DNA of 5,460 nt from Betaproteobacteria bacterium (GTDB lineage Bacteria > Pseudomonadota > Gammaproteobacteria > Burkholderiales > Burkholderiaceae_C): assembly GCA_009925955.1 (NCBI GenBank), contig RFPX01000093.1, positions 1 through 5,460 of the forward strand, read 5' to 3'. The notes beneath the pieces were generated by a model. The model did not search any database, had not been told where the DNA came from, and saw nothing but the letters and a program-made list of their open reading frames with translations. Shown in pieces: positions 5,414 through 5,460 of this stretch. Position 1 is the first letter of the stretch. The number at the start of each line of letters is the position of its first letter. The position numbers and the translations under genes were made by a program.

Positions 5414-5460
5414 GTGGCCAGCCCCGACAAGAAATCGTTCCTGCTGCGCATCAACCCCGA
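5414..5460 (+). CDS. Arc-family (ribbon-helix-helix) DNA-binding protein, N-terminal 15 codons only
   Basis: From GTG 5414 the frame reads MASPDKKSFLLRINP and runs off the window. KKSFLLRINP is the DNA-contacting beta-strand start of Arc-like ribbon-helix-helix proteins that I associate with the position after SPFH genes in Burkholderiales. An in-frame TGA at 5399-5401 leaves GTG 5414 as the only plausible start. The weak GAAG 3-4 nt upstream suggests translational dependence on the SPFH gene. It probably represses its own operon, but the short visible part does not prove it. Confidence 0.7.
   Translation, partial: MASPDKKSFLLRINP

Overview
The window looks like a chromosomal segment of a high-GC betaproteobacterium, most likely Burkholderiales (Comamonadaceae-like). 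That rests on GC-rich coding with strong GC3 bias, an HmsH/PgaA-type exporter, a Blc-type lipocalin, and an SPFH protein followed by an Arc-type DNA-binding protein, a pairing I associate with this group. The taxonomic call is inference, not a search result.

Minus strand, right to left (transcription order). A small coiled-coil/membrane protein (4161-4397) stands alone. Next is a promoter whose -35/-10 region carries a perfect 7-bp inverted repeat (4039-4058). It reads into a four-helix DUF2178-like membrane protein (3598-4011) that overlaps by 8 nt a 73-residue XRE-type regulator (3384-3605). A lipocalin lipoprotein (2766-3344) follows after 39 bp. After a 159-bp gap comes pgaA (330-2606), the outer-membrane TPR/beta-barrel exporter of poly-beta-1,6-N-acetylglucosamine. 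One nucleotide later pgaB starts (328).

The pgaB reading frame is the anomaly. Its first ~72 residues are the expected signal sequence and start of the PgaB deacetylase domain. From about base 115 down to base 1 the same open frame instead encodes what looks like the C-terminal end of a GlpC/heterodisulfide-reductase-like Fe-S protein (DC...I...TG...HP...ARAYG). The NodB-type catalytic DD motif is therefore absent. This is either a genuine rearrangement that destroys or hybridises pgaB, or a chimeric assembly join.

Plus strand. An SPFH/band-7 membrane protein (4497-5381) is divergent from the small coiled-coil protein. It is followed after 32 bp by the first 15 codons of an Arc-family DNA-binding protein (5414 onward). 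The pair looks like one transcription unit, with a candidate operator overlapping the -10 region.

Overall the window holds envelope genes (exopolysaccharide export, lipocalin, SPFH scaffold, small membrane proteins) with two small local regulators. I see no rRNA, tRNA, CRISPR array or insertion-sequence ends. No clearly new multi-gene system is visible. The pgaB junction is the point most worth checking.
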